Assembly (NCBI GenBank): GCA_002313925.1
Contig: DCAZ01000014.1
Span: 11,159 to 35,169, forward strand
Direction: 5' to 3'
Origin: Gemmatimonadales bacterium UBA1120
GTDB taxonomy: Bacteria > Gemmatimonadota > Gemmatimonadetes > Longimicrobiales > Gaopeijiaceae
DNA length: 24,011 nt
Shown: positions 22,215 through 24,011 of the stretch, piece by piece
Position numbering within the stretch: the stretch's first letter is position 1
Layout of the letters: each line of letters begins with the position of its first letter
Position numbers and translations under genes: made by a program
Notes under the pieces: model-generated
Seen by the model: only the letters and a program-made list of their open reading frames with translations
Databases searched by the model: none
What the model was told of the DNA's origin: nothing

Positions 22215-24011
22215 TTAGCCGATGGGTCTCTTCGCTTTCAGTCCGTCTTTCTGTTGAATGAAGGGAACCCCCTTAGAAATCCATTCCGGAGCTGGTTCAC
22301 CCTTTAGGTAGTGCGCGAACCACTGAAGAATACGACCCTGGTAGTCTAGCTGATTCTCTTTCTTCGCTAGCCCATGGTTCTCGCCGTCATAGGACAGCAT
22401 CACCATCTGCTTCGCGAGGCGCCGCGCAGCATTGTAAAACTCTACACCTTGGTTGTATTCAACCGCGCCATCGTTGGTACCGAACATCATCAACAGTGGT
22501 GTGTTCATGTTCTCGATATGGTGCAATGGAGAGTTGTTGAAGTAGGATTCGTAGTCTTCCCACCACGGCACCTGCATACGGCCCTGACTAATCTCGAATA
22601 TCCGAGCATCCGTGCCGCCGCTGTTCCAATAGAACGAGAGGTACATACTCATAAGATTCGTCAAAGGTGCTCCAGCGACTGCTGCCGTGAATAGATCATC
22701 CTGTGTGACGAAGAAAGTCGTTTGGTATCCGCCCCATGAATGTCCGATCAGTCCAATTCGCTCCTCGTCGATCATGCCGGTTGCGACTGCGGCAGCGACT
22801 GCAGGACGGAGCGTTTCCACATTCGATTGCCCAGGACGTCGATCCCGATACACGATGTCCGGACGGAGCACAAAGTATCCCTCATGGCTCCAGATTTGGC
22901 CATTGTAGTAGCTGGTGGGATCAGGCACCTGGTACTGATGAAGCGACTGAGACAATAGCTCATAGTGATACACGATCATCGGGTACTTCTGTCCCGGCTC
23001 GTAGTCGGCGGGATAAAAGAGTGCACCTTGAAGCCTGCGTCCCCATTCGTTCTCATAGTCGACGAGTTCTGATTTGCCCCATGAGAAGTCACTCTGGAAC
23101 GCGTTGGTTGTGGTCACCTGACGAGGGGCAGCCAAGTCTGCTCCAGCCACGAAATAGTCAGGAGAATCGTTGAAGCGTTCTTGGCGAAGAACATAGACAT
23201 CTGCGTTTTCGGCCTTCTGCAGCCGGCCTATTGATTTGTCTTCCCAGAGAAGCATCTCTGGATCGTCACCCGGCCGTGCCCGTGCGTATCCTGCCTGCTT
23301 TGTCCACTCACCGTAGGTTGAGTAGTAAAGCGGTTCGTCGGGGTCGTATTCATCTGCATCCGGGTCGAGATCTACGAGGCGATAACGGATTGACTCATCT
23401 GAACCAGAAGTGAGTGCACGCCCGCCGGATCCATCCAGATTGACTTCCCAGACATCCCATTGGTCATTGAGCAAGATCGCATCTTGACCCTCGAGAAATC
23501 CCGCGACCCCGAACGGAGGCATCTGCTCTCGGGTCGGCGTCACGTCAAGATTCACGAACTGCGTTGCAACATTCTCAGTGATATTTTGCTTCTCACCGGT
23601 GCGTAGGTCGTAGCTGTAGTAGTCCTCTCCTTCGAACCATACCATGTAGCGGCCGTCCGGGGTTGCCCCGAACTCTATGGTGAGACGGTCCTCAACCAGT
23701 GTTTTATCACCCGTCTCAACGTTGATTGCGAACAGGTCAAAGAATTGCTGGCGGAACATCGCATCTGTGTCGTAAGGACTCTCGTCGCGGCCAACAACGT
23801 AGCTTCCGCCCTCAACCATAGACGTCAATTCGGTGAGATCGTCACCAAGCTGGACAAAGCTGTTCTGATCTAAAGACCATGCAGAAAGGAAGTTTACCCG
23901 CCGGAGTTGCTGCTCCCGGACGCGCTGTTGAGGCACAGGATCGAGATCTAACGAATGCCAGATTTCCACGCCGGCAGGATCTTCGTCATCCTCTTCGTCA
24001 CCTTCACTCTC
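22215..24011 (-). CDS. S9 family prolyl oligopeptidase-like serine peptidase (5' truncated)
   Basis: At least 598 residues; the frame continues past the window edge, so the true N-terminus and any signal peptide are missing. The seen part has a propeller (about the first 290 residues) followed by the alpha/beta-hydrolase domain. The triad is intact: the nucleophile in GHSWGGY (codon at 22737-22739), Asp in NDGAVEY (22470-22472) and His in GENHGL (22374-22376). The first visible residues form an acidic linker, ESEGDEEDDEDPAG, before VEIWHSLDLDP. That start resembles the S9 DPP-IV/acyl-aminoacyl-peptidase-like branch known in Gemmatimonadota, where an N-terminal propeller precedes it. It would release dipeptides or acyl amino acids from oligopeptides, and fits the peptide-scavenging theme of the window. 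Confidence 0.93.
   Translation of the reverse strand, partial: ESEGDEEDDEDPAGVEIWHSLDLDPVPQQRVREQQLRRVNFLSAWSLDQNSFVQLGDDLTELTSMVEGGSYVVGRDESPYDTDAMFRQQFFDLFAINVETGDKTLVEDRLTIEFGATPDGRYMVWFEGEDYYSYDLRTGEKQNITENVATQFVNLDVTPTREQMPPFGVAGFLEGQDAILLNDQWDVWEVNLDGSGGRALTSGSDESIRYRLVDLDPDADEYDPDEPLYYSTYGEWTKQAGYARARPGDDPEMLLWEDKSIGRLQKAENADVYVLRQERFNDSPDYFVAGADLAAPRQVTTTNAFQSDFSWGKSELVDYENEWGRRLQGALFYPADYEPGQKYPMIVYHYELLSQSLHQYQVPDPTSYYNGQIWSHEGYFVLRPDIVYRDRRPGQSNVETLRPAVAAAVATGMIDEERIGLIGHSWGGYQTTFFVTQDDLFTAAVAGAPLTNLMSMYLSFYWNSGGTDARIFEISQGRMQVPWWEDYESYFNNSPLHHIENMNTPLLMMFGTNDGAVEYNQGVEFYNAARRLAKQMVMLSYDGENHGLAKKENQLDYQGRILQWFAHYLKGEPAPEWISKGVPFIQQKDGLKAKRPIG

Overview
The window looks like part of a Gemmatimonadota chromosome, probably a marine or host-associated uncultured lineage. 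The basis is gene content and style: a SusC/RagA plus SusD pair in a moderately GC-rich, non-Bacteroidetes-like background, many secreted serine hydrolases and metallopeptidases with Sec or lipoprotein signals, TolB/PD40 propellers fused to amidohydrolase-like domains, and carboxypeptidase-regulatory-like domains. This is inference from family composition; there is no rRNA or marker gene here. I saw no tRNA, rRNA, CRISPR array, transposase, integrase or phage gene. No gap between genes exceeds 300 bases.

Region 1 (1-3579, plus strand, visibly the most GC-rich part) is the tail of a catabolic operon: a truncated DppC/OppC-type permease, a Gfo/Idh/MocA oxidoreductase, an SDR oxidoreductase and an M20 dipeptidase. 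They are tightly packed, with two overlapping junctions (TTG start inside the upstream gene, then a GTGA stop/start overlap), which suggests co-uptake and stepwise breakdown of a peptide-like or amide-linked substrate. Region 2 (3600-6732) holds two convergent secreted class C beta-lactamase-fold serine hydrolases. Region 3 (6889-10382) holds a large secreted propeller plus CehA/McbA-like metallohydrolase and a secreted protein of unknown function with a His-rich N-terminus.

Region 4 (10383-14990) is an outer-membrane uptake locus: a leader with a LacI-type palindrome and a hairpin, then SusC-like and SusD-like genes, then a strong hairpin. Region 5 (15029-17316, minus strand) has two small lipoproteins, one of which looks like a TonB-receptor plug domain without a barrel, and a polytopic DUF4153/DUF4173-like membrane protein. 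Region 6 (17561-20274, plus) has a c-type heme lipoprotein with a streptogramin-lyase-like propeller and a small MORN-repeat secreted protein. Region 7 (20303-24011, minus) has an MscS channel, a dolichol-kinase/CTP-transferase-like membrane enzyme begun by TTG, and an S9 prolyl oligopeptidase cut by the window edge.

Taken together, the window is a scavenging locus: outer-membrane import (SusCD), extracytoplasmic hydrolases (two serine hydrolases, CehA-like, S9), inner-membrane peptide import and cytoplasmic dipeptide cleavage. The most notable non-coding signal is a 24-nt sequence (22 of 24 bases identical) that occurs just upstream of two unrelated genes 16 kb apart, with a weaker third relative upstream of susC. 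The most notable protein signal is the barrel-less plug lipoprotein next to the SusCD pair.
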